This document shows positions 52,373 to 61,825 of a stretch of DNA of 64,000 bases, piece after piece. How positions within the stretch are numbered: position 1 is the first letter of the stretch; every line of letters begins with the position of its first letter. The stretch covers positions 1 through 64,000 of the forward strand of contig JBKGXV010000008.1 of assembly GCA_046546375.1 (NCBI GenBank). Reading direction: 5' to 3'. Position numbers and translations under genes: made by a program. Origin of the DNA: JAEZKC01 sp046546375 (GTDB lineage Bacteria > Fibrobacterota > Chitinivibrionia > Chitinivibrionales > Chitinispirillaceae). The notes below the pieces were generated by a model. It had not been told where the DNA came from and searched no databases. It worked only from the letters and a program-made list of their open reading frames with translations.

Positions 52373-54295
52373 ATGAGTGACCAGCAGCAGTATACCGCCG
52401 ACAGTATCAAGACTCTCAAGGGGCTTGAAGCGGTCCGCAAAAGACCCGCCATGTACATTGGCAGCACCGGAACTGCCGGTTTGCATCATCTTGTCTACGA
52501 GGTGGTGGACAATTCGATTGATGAGGCGCTTGCAGGATACTGTACCAGAGTCGATGTCATCATTCATACCGATAACAGCATTACTGTCATGGATGATGGG
52601 CGAGGAATACCGATAGACTACCATGCAGAGGAGAAAATGTGTGCGCTGCAGTTGGTTTTGACCACGCTGCATGCCGGTGGTAAGTTCGATAACTCCTCCT
52701 ACAAGGTTTCCGGTGGTCTTCACGGTGTCGGTGTTTCCTGTGTCAATGCGCTTTCCTCGTATCTGAAAGCGGAGGTCTGCAGAGACGGTCAGAAATACTA
52801 CATGGAATTTGACAGGGGTGTTCCTGTTGCGGAGCTTCAGAAACTTGGTCCCACAGAGAAGCGCGGAACAAAAATCACCTTCAAACCCGATTCTGATGTT
52901 TTTGAAACTACCGAGTACAGTTTCGATATCCTCTCCAAGCGTCTCAGAGAGCTGGCGTTTCTCAATAAAGGCGTGTTCATTGGTATTTTTGATGAGCGTG
53001 ACAAGGATAAGAAACATGAGTTCTGCTATCCTGGCGGGCTTGCTTCGTTCATCTCCTATTTGGACGAGAACAAAACGCCTCTTCACCCCGAGCCGATTTT
53101 CTTTTCAAGTGTGAAAGAGGGCGTTGAGGTGGAAATCGCGATGCAGTACAATGACTCCTTCAACGAGAACATTTTTTCTTTTGCCAACAATATAAATACC
53201 GTCGACGGCGGGACGCATCTGTCCGGATTCAAAAAAGGTCTGACCCGCTCGATCAATGCCTATGTGGAGGCCAACAATCTGCTCAAAGGCAACAACAAAG
53301 TGGAGATGAAGGGTGAGGATCTGCGTGAGGGACTTACGGCCGTTATAAGTGTCAAGCTTGGTGATCCTCAGTTCGAGGGGCAGACCAAGGCCAAACTGGG
53401 TAATTCCCATATCATGAGAATCGTCGAGAGCTCCGTGGTGGATATGTTGGGAACCTTTCTGGAGGAGAATCCTTCCGTAGGCAAAAAAGTAGTGGAGAAG
53501 TGTATCAGTTCCGCTATTGCCCGTGAGGCGGCACGCAGAGCCCGGCAGCTTGCAAGAAGAAAAACGGTTATGGATGGCGGTGGGCTTCCCGGAAAACTTG
53601 CCGACTGCCAGGAGCATGATCCGGAAAAGTGTGAAATCTTTCTTGTTGAGGGTGACAGTGCGGGTGGAAGTGCGAAGATGGGACGTGACCGTACGTTTCA
53701 GGCCATTTTGCCTCTGAAGGGTAAGATACTCAATGTGGAGAAGGCCAGAATCGACAAGATCATTTCCCATGAGGAAATTCAGGTTATTGTGCAGGCTCTT
53801 GGAACCGGTTTCGGATCCTCCGAGGAAGAGGAGGGGTTCAATCTGGCCAAGCTGCGCTACAGCAAGATAATAATCATGACCGATGCCGATGTGGATGGAT
53901 CTCATATCCGCACTCTTCTTCTGACGTTCTTTTTCCGGCACATGCCGGGACTGGTGGAGAACGGAAATGTCTTCATCGCCCAGCCGCCTCTTTACAAGAT
54001 TAAATCAGGTAAAGAGGTGCGCTATGTGTATACCGAGCAGGGCAAGGATGAGGTTGCCAGAGAGTGGGAAGGCAAAAAGATATCCCTTCAGCGGTATAAA
54101 GGTCTTGGCGAGATGAATCCCGATCAGCTTGCGGAGACAACCATGAATCCCGAGAGCCGGATTCTTCTTCAGGTCAAGATGGAGGATGTGGTGGAGGCAG
54201 ACAGGATTTTCACCGTTCTTATGGGAGAAGAGGTCGAGCCTCGACGCAAATTCATCGAGGACAATGCCACAAAGGTACAGTTCCTGGATGTGTAA
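52373..54295 (+). CDS. gyrB: DNA gyrase subunit B
   Basis: The 640-residue protein supplies ATPase and TOPRIM functions to gyrase. It has GLEAVRKRPAMYIG, the GHKL sites VDNSIDEAL and DDGRGIP, GGLHGVGVSCVNALS, the TOPRIM ELVEGDSAGGSA-type motif (FLVEGDSAGGSAK), IIMTDADVDGSHI and the C-terminal QRYKGLGEMNPDQLAETTM. Length is typical. It follows the DciA-like gene by 67 bases. Confidence 0.97.
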   Translation: MSDQQQYTADSIKTLKGLEAVRKRPAMYIGSTGTAGLHHLVYEVVDNSIDEALAGYCTRVDVIIHTDNSITVMDDGRGIPIDYHAEEKMCALQLVLTTLHAGGKFDNSSYKVSGGLHGVGVSCVNALSSYLKAEVCRDGQKYYMEFDRGVPVAELQKLGPTEKRGTKITFKPDSDVFETTEYSFDILSKRLRELAFLNKGVFIGIFDERDKDKKHEFCYPGGLASFISYLDENKTPLHPEPIFFSSVKEGVEVEIAMQYNDSFNENIFSFANNINTVDGGTHLSGFKKGLTRSINAYVEANNLLKGNNKVEMKGEDLREGLTAVISVKLGDPQFEGQTKAKLGNSHIMRIVESSVVDMLGTFLEENPSVGKKVVEKCISSAIAREAARRARQLARRKTVMDGGGLPGKLADCQEHDPEKCEIFLVEGDSAGGSAKMGRDRTFQAILPLKGKILNVEKARIDKIISHEEIQVIVQALGTGFGSSEEEEGFNLAKLRYSKIIIMTDADVDGSHIRTLLLTFFFRHMPGLVENGNVFIAQPPLYKIKSGKEVRYVYTEQGKDEVAREWEGKKISLQRYKGLGEMNPDQLAETTMNPESRILLQVKMEDVVEADRIFTVLMGEEVEPRRKFIEDNATKVQFLDV

Positions 54296-54343
54296 AGCCG
54301 ATATGTTTATAACAAATGCAAACAACTGAAAGTATAGCAATAC

Positions 54344-55141
54344 ATGAGTGAGAAGAAGACTGTACTACTGACCAATGATGACGGTTTTCATGCGCAGGGA
54401 ATAAAGCTTCTCTACGATGTGCTTTCGGCCGATTACAATGTGGTGGTAGTGGCTCCTGACAAAGAGCAGAGCGGTGTGGGGCATGCATTCACATTCAACA
54501 CTCCGCTTCATTACAGGGCGGCAATGGAAGAGGAGCAGATGCCGGGCTTTCTGGTAAGCGGCTCTCCTGCTGACTGTGTGAAATTTTCCGTAAGCTATCT
54601 TTTGCCGGTCAGGCCTGATATCGTGGTGTCCGGCATGAATATAGGGGAGAATTCGGGGCTGTCCGCCTTCTATTCCGGAACGGTTGCGGCAGCCCGGGAG
54701 GGTGCTTTTTGGAACATTCCAAGCTTTGCTTTTTCGGTATGCACCCAGAGTGCTGAATTCGCCAAAGAGTATGCGCGGATGGTGCCGGAGTACATAAAAA
54801 ACATTCTCGGCTCCCAGCAGGGAAAACTCCCCGCCAATGCCAAGGTGTTCTACAATGTTAACTTCCCTCCCTGCGGTCCTGCGCAGGCAAAGGGCGCAAG
54901 GGTTACATGGCAGAGCATGGCCTATTTCGACGACCGCTATGAAAAGGTGGAAGTCGAAACACATCAGACTAAAGAGGGCTATCTCATTTACGGAGAAAAA
55001 AAGGATCTCGAAGCATCCAATGCTTTCGATTCCAGGGCCCTGATGAATAAATATATCACCATTACCCCCCTTACTTTCGATTCCACTGCTCATGGGGCAT
55101 TGCCTCATCTGCGTTGGTTGGAAGACGGTGAAAGTGAATAA
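54344..55141 (+). CDS. surE: 5'/3'-nucleotidase SurE
   Basis: The 265-residue protein has the SurE metal site LLTNDDGFHAQG (Asp12, Asp13), APDKEQSGVGHAFT, SGSPADCVKFS and SGMNIGENSG, followed by YSGTVAAAREG. It dephosphorylates nucleoside monophosphates and short polyphosphates, usually in stationary-phase survival. It sits between gyrB and gyrA, 48 and 13 bases away, and is probably co-transcribed with them. Confidence 0.95.
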   Translation: MSEKKTVLLTNDDGFHAQGIKLLYDVLSADYNVVVVAPDKEQSGVGHAFTFNTPLHYRAAMEEEQMPGFLVSGSPADCVKFSVSYLLPVRPDIVVSGMNIGENSGLSAFYSGTVAAAREGAFWNIPSFAFSVCTQSAEFAKEYARMVPEYIKNILGSQQGKLPANAKVFYNVNFPPCGPAQAKGARVTWQSMAYFDDRYEKVEVETHQTKEGYLIYGEKKDLEASNAFDSRALMNKYITITPLTFDSTAHGALPHLRWLEDGESE

Positions 55142-55154
55142 GAGGTAACTTCAT

Positions 55155-57716
55155 ATGAATGAAAATGAAAAAATTATGCCGGTATTCATCGAAGACGAGA
55201 TGCAGAAATCGTATCTCGATTATTCGATGAGCATGATCACCTCCCGTGCTCTTCCCGATGTCAGGGACGGTCTCAAGCCTGTGCACCGACGGGTACTTTT
55301 CGGGATGGATGAGCTGGGTATACAGCATAATAGGGCTCCCAAGAAATGTGCTCGCGTGGTGGGTGATGTGATAGGTAAATACCACCCTCATGGTGACAGT
55401 GCGGTGTACGATTCGCTTGTGCGTATGGCACAGAGCTTTTCCATGAGATATCCCATGGTGGACGGTCAGGGGAATTTCGGTTCCGTTGACGGTGACCCCC
55501 CGGCGGCAATGCGATATACCGAATGCCGCATGACCGCACTGGCAGAGGAGATGCTGACTGATATCGACAAGGATACTGTCAACTACGGACCCAACTACGA
55601 CGATACCCTCAAGGAACCGTTGGTACTGCCCTCGAAGATACCTTTTCTCCTGCTTAACGGCACTACAGGTATTGCGGTGGGTATGGCTACCAATATGGCC
55701 CCTCATAATCTCACGGAAGTCGTGAATGCGCTGGTTATGCTGATCGATGATGAGGAGGTGCAGGTCGAGGATATAATTAAAGTGCTTCCCGGCCCCGATT
55801 TCCCCACAGGAGGAATAATTTTCGGCAGAAGTGGTATCCTGGATGCATACAGAACGGGAAGAGGCAAGGTGATAATCAGAGCCAGAGCCGAGGTGCACAC
55901 GCTTCCCAATGACCGTGAGGAGATCGTGATCACCGAAATCCCTTATATGGTCAATAAGTCCACTCTTCTTGAGAAGATGGCTGATCTGGTGAGATCAAAA
56001 ACAGTCGAGGGTATTTCTTTTATAAGAGATGAATCTGACAGAAGAGGAATGCGCATTGTTGTCGGAGTGAAAAAGGATGATTTCGGCGATGTGGTGCTCA
56101 ATAAACTCTATAAATACACCAACATGCAGACCACCTTCGGCATAATCAATCTCGCCCTGGTGGATCTTCAGCCTCGTCTTCTCAATGTAAAGGAGATGAT
56201 GAGTCACTTCCTGGATCACCGTCATACCGTGGTGGTGCGGCGGACCGAATATGATCTGAAGAAAGCCAAGGAAAGGGCTCACATTCTTGAGGGGCTGCGT
56301 ATTGCGCTGGATCATATAGATGAAATCGTGGCATTGATCCGTGCATCATCCTCACCCGATGAAGCTCACACGAAGCTTGTGGAACGGTTCGGGTTGAGTG
56401 ATGTCCAGGCCAAGGCCATACTTGATATGAGGCTGCAGAGGCTCACCGGTCTCGAAAGGGATAAAATCGAGCAGGAGTACGCAGAACTCATGCGTCTGAT
56501 CGAGGAGCTCAATGCTATTTTGGCCAGCCGCGATAAACGCATGGAGATCATAAAGGATGAACTTCTCGATCTTAAGGCCCGTTTCGGTGATGAGCGTCGT
56601 ACCGAGATCACCGATGCCACAAGTGATGTGGATATAGAAGATATGATCGCTGAGGAGGATATGGTGATCACCATGACTCATGAGGGTTATATCAAGCGTA
56701 CGGCTGTGTCTGTGTACAGAGCTCAGGGACGGGGTGGAAAAGGTGTCAAGGGTATGGAGTCGAAGGAAAACGATTTCATTTCCACGCTTTTTGTGGCTTC
56801 TACCCACGCGTATATTCTGTTTTTCACCAACACGGGGCGCTGCTATTGGCTGAAGGTGTACAAAATTCCTGAAGCCGGCAGAAATTCCAGGGGTAAACCC
56901 ATTGTGAACCTTGTCGAGTTGAGGCCGGATGAGAAGATTGCTGCATTTGTGCCGGTGAGGGAATTCGATGATACTCACTTTATTGTCGCTGCTACAGAGC
57001 AGGGAGTGATAAACAAGCAGCCGCTGACTTCATATTCGAATGTCCGCCGTGACGGAATAAATGCTATCAGGCTGGACGAGAACGATTCTCTCATACAGTG
57101 CAGACTGACCAATGGTGAGAATGACATAGTTCTGGGTACCAAGAACGGTCAGGCGGTGAGATTCCATGAAAGTGCGGTCAGAGAGTTGGGGCGTAATACC
57201 CGTGGAGTGAAGGGGATTACCCTGAGAAACGATGACAAGATGGTCAGTATGGTTATCGCCAAGCAGGGAGATGATATTCTCACTGTGACCGAAAAGGGCT
57301 TCGGGAAGAGAACTGCTGTGGAGGATTACCGTAAGACAAACCGTGGCGGTACCGGAATCATCAATATCAAGGTGACTGAAAAGAACCGTACGGTTGTTGC
57401 TCTCAAGAGTGTGCGGGGAGAACAGGATGTGATGCTTATCACCCGGAAGGGAATAATCATTCGTCTCGATGTGGACAAGATTTCCACTATCGGCCGCAAC
57501 ACTCAGGGAGTCAGGCTTATAAATCTGGATGAGACCGACAGTCTGATTGATGTGGCTTTGTGTGAACGCACTGAGGAGGTTGTTTCGGAGGATGCTGAGA
57601 TAGTCGCTCAGGAACCTGTTGAATCGGCTCCTGTGGAGGAGGCTGAACCGGAGGAAGCCGGAAACGAGGAGGAAGAGTCCGGCAGTGAAGAAGGGAATCC
57701 CGAAGAAACAGAATAA
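55155..57716 (+). CDS. gyrA: DNA gyrase subunit A
   Basis: The 853-residue protein has the catalytic tyrosine at 121 (AAMRYTECRM), the quinolone-determining HPHGDSAVYD segment with Ser82 and Asp86 (the quinolone-sensitive residues in other bacteria), and the GyrA box QGRGGKG in the C-terminal beta-pinwheel. This shows it is gyrase rather than topoisomerase IV ParC. The last 45 residues form a strongly acidic tail (EEAEPEEAGNEEEESG). It is followed by a strong terminator at 57743-57774. Confidence 0.97.
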   Translation: MNENEKIMPVFIEDEMQKSYLDYSMSMITSRALPDVRDGLKPVHRRVLFGMDELGIQHNRAPKKCARVVGDVIGKYHPHGDSAVYDSLVRMAQSFSMRYPMVDGQGNFGSVDGDPPAAMRYTECRMTALAEEMLTDIDKDTVNYGPNYDDTLKEPLVLPSKIPFLLLNGTTGIAVGMATNMAPHNLTEVVNALVMLIDDEEVQVEDIIKVLPGPDFPTGGIIFGRSGILDAYRTGRGKVIIRARAEVHTLPNDREEIVITEIPYMVNKSTLLEKMADLVRSKTVEGISFIRDESDRRGMRIVVGVKKDDFGDVVLNKLYKYTNMQTTFGIINLALVDLQPRLLNVKEMMSHFLDHRHTVVVRRTEYDLKKAKERAHILEGLRIALDHIDEIVALIRASSSPDEAHTKLVERFGLSDVQAKAILDMRLQRLTGLERDKIEQEYAELMRLIEELNAILASRDKRMEIIKDELLDLKARFGDERRTEITDATSDVDIEDMIAEEDMVITMTHEGYIKRTAVSVYRAQGRGGKGVKGMESKENDFISTLFVASTHAYILFFTNTGRCYWLKVYKIPEAGRNSRGKPIVNLVELRPDEKIAAFVPVREFDDTHFIVAATEQGVINKQPLTSYSNVRRDGINAIRLDENDSLIQCRLTNGENDIVLGTKNGQAVRFHESAVRELGRNTRGVKGITLRNDDKMVSMVIAKQGDDILTVTEKGFGKRTAVEDYRKTNRGGTGIINIKVTEKNRTVVALKSVRGEQDVMLITRKGIIIRLDVDKISTIGRNTQGVRLINLDETDSLIDVALCERTEEVVSEDAEIVAQEPVESAPVEEAEPEEAGNEEEESGSEEGNPEETE

Positions 57717-57742
57717 AAGTTCAAAAAAACCAGGTGGTTGAG

Positions 57743-57774
57743 AGCCCGGAGCAGAGATGCTTCGGGCTTTTTTT
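57743..57774 (+). terminator. Rho-independent terminator after gyrA
   Basis: An 11-bp stem with one G-T pair (AGCCCGGAGCA with TGCTTCGGGCT) closes a GAGA loop and is followed by seven Ts, 26 bases after the gyrA stop. Confidence 0.95.
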
Positions 57775-57806
57775 ATGGGAGGTGTTGGAGCTCGCAGGCA
57801 AGGATT

Positions 57807-57836
57807 TTGCAGTGTCTTTAATTATGCCGTTATATC
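57807..57836 (+). promoter_or_regulatory. Sigma-70-type promoter for the second glycan block
   Basis: TTGCAG (57807-57812) and TATATC (57831-57836) are 18 bases apart, with a predicted start near 57843, just before the TAGGAG site of the ATG at 57859. Confidence 0.5.
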
Positions 57837-57858
57837 ATTTCAGGTGATAGGAGAAGAT

Positions 57859-58965
57859 ATGAGCGCCGGCGAAGTGATCAGTCGTGAAATGACTGAAGTA
57901 TCTGGAATTTCTTCGGGTAGAAAAGGGAATCGTTGGCAGTTTTTCACCAGAAATGTTTTCTCCGCATTTGTTTTCGTTGCTGTTTTCGTTTCGGGTCTGT
58001 ATTTGGGGCGAGAGAGAATTCTGCCGCTGGTATATACCCGGAGTGAATATATGATCGGCATCTGCAGGGGGGATTCCCCGCTGGAACTCAAGCCCCTACC
58101 TGGTATCAACCCGGTTGTCACCGCCAGGATGGTTGATGATGTGGAGGCGGTGTTTGTTGCCGATCCCTTCATGATCAGGGAAAAACAGATGTGGTATATG
58201 TTTTTCGAGGTGCTGGAGGGGACACAGAACAAGGGAATGATCGGGCTGGCTACCAGTGCGGATGCTGTGAACTGGGAATACGACAGAATAGTTCTAAAGC
58301 AGCCTTTCCATCTGTCGTATCCTTCTGTTTTCAGGTATGAAAATGAGATATGCATGGTTCCTGAAAGTCAGATGGATTATTCGGTGAGTGTTTACAAAGC
58401 TGAAAAGTTTCCTTATGGCTGGAAAAAGGACAAAACGCTGATAGAGGGAAATTACTTGGATCCCACGTTGTTTCAGTATGAAGATAACTGGTATATGTTT
58501 GCAGCTGACAGAAACGATATGCTTCACCTTTTCTGGGCCCGGGATTTGTATGGAGAATGGTATTATCACCCCTGTAATCCGATTATAAAACATGATCCGC
58601 AACGGGCAAGACCGGGCGGAAGGGTGGTGGCGGTCGGCAATACGGTGATCCGTTTCGCTCAGAACTGCAAACCCCGGTACGGGCATGATGTCAGAGCTTT
58701 TCTGATAAGCGAGCTTTCACCTGAAACGTATGCTGAGCAGCCATTTTCGGGAAATCCGATTCTGAAGGGTACTGGTACGCATTATGAATGGAATGGTGAA
58801 CGAATGCATCATGCGGATGTTCATCAGGTGGATGACGGGTGGATTGCGGTTGTGGATGGTGTGGGAAGATGGAGAGAATTCGGTCTGGGATTCTTCGGAA
58901 AAGAACCGAAGGCTTTTCTGGGGCCGACAATACCCATGAAATCCCCTTATCTGAATCGTAAATAA
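57859..58965 (+). CDS. Membrane-anchored beta-propeller protein, GINT1-like
   Basis: From the ATG at 57859 (TAGGAG upstream) the protein has 368 residues. An N-terminal cytoplasmic part of about 32 residues is followed by one membrane helix (FSAFVFVAVFVSGLYLG, about 38-55). The outer part is a five-bladed-propeller-type domain related to the glucosamine inositolphosphorylceramide transferase N-terminal family and to GH43-like folds, with DPFMIREKQMWYMFFEV, GLATSADAVNWEYDRIVL, YPSVFRYENEICMVPES and DPTLFQYEDNWYMFAAD. Such domains accompany exopolysaccharide genes. The function is unproven; it may bind or trim a glycan. Terminator 57743-57774 separates it from gyrA. Confidence 0.78.
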   Translation: MSAGEVISREMTEVSGISSGRKGNRWQFFTRNVFSAFVFVAVFVSGLYLGRERILPLVYTRSEYMIGICRGDSPLELKPLPGINPVVTARMVDDVEAVFVADPFMIREKQMWYMFFEVLEGTQNKGMIGLATSADAVNWEYDRIVLKQPFHLSYPSVFRYENEICMVPESQMDYSVSVYKAEKFPYGWKKDKTLIEGNYLDPTLFQYEDNWYMFAADRNDMLHLFWARDLYGEWYYHPCNPIIKHDPQRARPGGRVVAVGNTVIRFAQNCKPRYGHDVRAFLISELSPETYAEQPFSGNPILKGTGTHYEWNGERMHHADVHQVDDGWIAVVDGVGRWREFGLGFFGKEPKAFLGPTIPMKSPYLNRK

Positions 58966-59010
58966 CTGCTGTTTATAATACCGCTTTCTCAAATTGCAAA
59001 GGATACAGAG

Positions 59011-59913
59011 ATGAGTTCAGATGTGGCTGTGTGCGTGTGCACATACAAGAGACCTCGAATGTTAAGAGGGCTTCTGCTTGAGTTGAACAAACAGAAAGCA
59101 GAGGGAATACGTTTTTCCGTCACGGTTGTGGATAACGATGTGAAGCGGTCTGCCCAGCCCGAGCTGAAGGAGTTGCGTAAAAGTCTTAATTTCAAGGTCA
59201 GATATGTCAATGAGCCCCGGAAGAATATCGCAAAAGCGAGAAATGCTGCCGTTCGTAATGCCCATGGAGAGTATATAGCCTTTATTGATGATGATGAGTT
59301 TCCAGGTGAACACTGGTTAAGAGATATGCTTGAAGTCTGCAGAGAAAGAAAAGTGGAGGGGGTATTGGGCCCGGTTCTGCCTCACTATGATGAAGCCTCT
59401 CCGAAATGGCTGAGAAAAAGCGGGCTGTGTGACAGAAAGAGATTTCCTACCGGCACTGTTCTTAAAAACACCAGTTTGATGCGTACGGGGAATGTCTTGC
59501 TGAGCAGAAGGTTTTTGGAAGAGCACCGTATGTCTTTTGATGAAAAGTATGGACTGACAGGCGGGGAGGACACCGACTTTTTCCGCAGGGCATTAAATAA
59601 GGGGGGTACATTCGTGTGGTGTGATGAGGCCGGGGTATATGAATACGTTCCTCTTGAACGCAGTACCAGAAAGTATCATCTGGAAAGAGCGCTTCTGAGA
59701 GGCACGCTTAATGCCCGAAAGGTAGGGGTTCTGAGTATGCCGGTGTTGAAATCTTCAGTGGCGGTTCTTTTTTACCTTCCTGCACTGCCGGTGCTGTTTC
59801 TGCTCGGGCATGACTTTTTCATGAGATATCTGGTGAAAAGCTGTGACCATGTGGGAAGGCTTTGCGGCGTGTTTGGTGTTGAGCTGGTTAAGGACAGATC
59901 ATTTCAGGGCTGA
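59011..59913 (+). CDS. Family 2 glycosyltransferase
   Basis: The 300-residue protein has the GT-A opening VAVCVCTYKRPRMLRGLL, VTVVDNDV, NIAKARNAAVRNAHGEYIAFIDDDEFP (the DDDE metal site), and a GGEDTDFFRRALNKG motif that usually marks the catalytic base. A C-terminal hydrophobic stretch (about 245-268) may anchor it. It should transfer a sugar to the growing glycan. It is separated from the FkbH-like gene by 24 bases. Confidence 0.88.
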   Translation: MSSDVAVCVCTYKRPRMLRGLLLELNKQKAEGIRFSVTVVDNDVKRSAQPELKELRKSLNFKVRYVNEPRKNIAKARNAAVRNAHGEYIAFIDDDEFPGEHWLRDMLEVCRERKVEGVLGPVLPHYDEASPKWLRKSGLCDRKRFPTGTVLKNTSLMRTGNVLLSRRFLEEHRMSFDEKYGLTGGEDTDFFRRALNKGGTFVWCDEAGVYEYVPLERSTRKYHLERALLRGTLNARKVGVLSMPVLKSSVAVLFYLPALPVLFLLGHDFFMRYLVKSCDHVGRLCGVFGVELVKDRSFQG

Positions 59914-59937
59914 GGACAGCGGAGAGGGTTATCGTAT

Positions 59938-61803
59938 ATGTGGGAACTGGAATTTGCCGACAGAAAAAAGTGGGAAACAGAAAAAAAGAGAGCAGAGAAG
60001 TTTATCAGTAGAGTAAGGGCTGAGGATGTAAAGGCGGTACAGCTTCTTTATTGGAGGGAGCACTGTCTTGAATGTGCGCCGCCGGATTGTTATCACACCT
60101 GCTCTCTTTATGAAAAACGCAGGGACAAGCGTTGTGTAAGGGTCAGCTACGGTATCTATCCCAATCGGGATTTTCCCGGTGCTTTGGGGTTCGGTGCGGA
60201 TGTGAGATTCAAAAAATGGGCCAAACTGGGTTCCACTCTGTATCCGTCAGTTCTGCCCGCGGATCGTCTGAGGTTGTTTCAGAAAATTGATATCATCACA
60301 TCGAAACTGGTGAATGCTTTGTTTTATCTGACCAATCCTTTCAATCCGTTAGAGTGGTTCAGGGTAAAATTTCATAATCCTCAGCGCCTTCTTTTCAAGA
60401 TTCAGACGTTTTTAAGAGAAAAGCTTCTCAGGTGTCTTTCAATTCAGAAATCAGCTCAGGTGGACTGCTTTCTTATTGAGTGCTTTTCCTTTGAAGAAAC
60501 TTCTTTCAATCTGATTCTAGAGTATAAGAACATACCCTTTATCTTTCGTGAATCAGTGAGAATCGCTAAGGGATACAACTGTTTCGAAATACCGGCTGAG
60601 CGGTTCAAAAAAAACGGTGTATCAGAAGGTAGCATCACGGTGTATCCTGAAAATGATCTGGAGGCGAGAGTCGTGTTCACCTGGCTGGATATGGTTAAAA
60701 AGAAAGCCGTTGCCCCGGTTTCGGCATCTGCCCCCGGAAATGAGTTCAGGCCGGCACAGAAGGTCAAATGTGTGGCTTGGGATCTGGACAATACCTTGTG
60801 GAAAGGGGTTCTTATCAATAAAGGCAAGGACAATGTATCCATTCCCCGGGAGCATATAGAGTTGATCAGAAATCTCGATGAGAGGGGAATAATTCAGACT
60901 GTTGTTTCCAAAAACGATCATGAGGAAGCCTGGAGTGTGCTTGAGCGGCATGGGATTGCAGATTATTTCATATTTCCAGCTGTCAATTGGGCTCCCAAGA
61001 GTTCGAATCTCAAGCAGATTGCCGATCGGATCAATATAAATCTGGATACCTTCGCCCTTGTGGACGATTCCTCTTTTGAAAGAGCGGAGGTGCACTCCTC
61101 TCTGCCTCAGGTGAGGTTGTATTCCGAAGAGGAGATTGCCCGCATTCTCAGTTATGAGGAATTCGATGTTCCCGTAACAGAGGCAAGCAGACAGAGAAGG
61201 AAAAGCTATCTGGTACAGATTCAGAGAGAAAAGGTTCAGGAGCAGTACAGTGGAGACTACAAATCGTTTCTGAGGGATTGTCGAATGCATTTGAGGGTTT
61301 TCTCTCCCCGGCAGGAAAAGCATGTGAGCAGATGCCTCGAACTTGTGCAGCGTTCAAATCAGCTTAACCTTTCCACCAGAAGGTATTCCGGGGAGGAGTT
61401 TGAAAATCTGCTGAATACAGATGGAATGCTGTGTGTGGCTCTTCATTGTTCGGATCGTTTCGGAGATTACGGTATTATCGGCTTTGCCAGTGTGGATGAA
61501 CGGGAGAAGGTCCCCGTGATCAAGGATCTGGTGATATCCTGCAGGGTGGCTCAGAAAATGGTGGAGCATACATTTATCGAATGGTTGGGGAAAAAGGAAA
61601 AGGCCAAGGGATTCAGTGCTCTGGGAGCTTCTCTGATCAAAACCAGAAAGAACGGACCTCTGGTGAAGGTGTTTGATGAGATGCCGTTTGAAAAAAATGA
61701 GGGCTCAGGCGGGGTGATCGGTTATACTCTGGGGTTTGATAAGCTGGGAAGTTTCGGTGATGTGATGAAAGTAAGTGATGAGGTGGAGCAGATTACAGTT
61801 TGA
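59938..61803 (+). CDS. FkbH-like HAD-IIIC / GNAT-like protein with Cys-rich N-terminus
   Basis: The 621-residue protein has an FkbH-like HAD core from about residue 275 with the WDLDNTLWKGVL motif (Asp282, Asp284), VSKNDHEEAW and LVDDSSFERAEV. A GNAT-like C-terminal domain follows (about 440-600: LVQRSNQLNLSTRRY, DRFGDYGIIGFA). FkbH enzymes load glyceryl units on acyl carrier proteins, and relatives occur in surface-glycan clusters. The first 260 residues are not typical. They include a Cys pattern C43-x2-C46-x4-C51-x3-C55-x10-C66 that could bind metal, then a segment with aromatic and hydrophobic helices and a beta-rich part. Confidence 0.82.
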   Translation: MWELEFADRKKWETEKKRAEKFISRVRAEDVKAVQLLYWREHCLECAPPDCYHTCSLYEKRRDKRCVRVSYGIYPNRDFPGALGFGADVRFKKWAKLGSTLYPSVLPADRLRLFQKIDIITSKLVNALFYLTNPFNPLEWFRVKFHNPQRLLFKIQTFLREKLLRCLSIQKSAQVDCFLIECFSFEETSFNLILEYKNIPFIFRESVRIAKGYNCFEIPAERFKKNGVSEGSITVYPENDLEARVVFTWLDMVKKKAVAPVSASAPGNEFRPAQKVKCVAWDLDNTLWKGVLINKGKDNVSIPREHIELIRNLDERGIIQTVVSKNDHEEAWSVLERHGIADYFIFPAVNWAPKSSNLKQIADRININLDTFALVDDSSFERAEVHSSLPQVRLYSEEEIARILSYEEFDVPVTEASRQRRKSYLVQIQREKVQEQYSGDYKSFLRDCRMHLRVFSPRQEKHVSRCLELVQRSNQLNLSTRRYSGEEFENLLNTDGMLCVALHCSDRFGDYGIIGFASVDEREKVPVIKDLVISCRVAQKMVEHTFIEWLGKKEKAKGFSALGASLIKTRKNGPLVKVFDEMPFEKNEGSGGVIGYTLGFDKLGSFGDVMKVSDEVEQITV

Positions 61804-61825
61804 GGTCTTTTGAGAGGGGGAAGTG

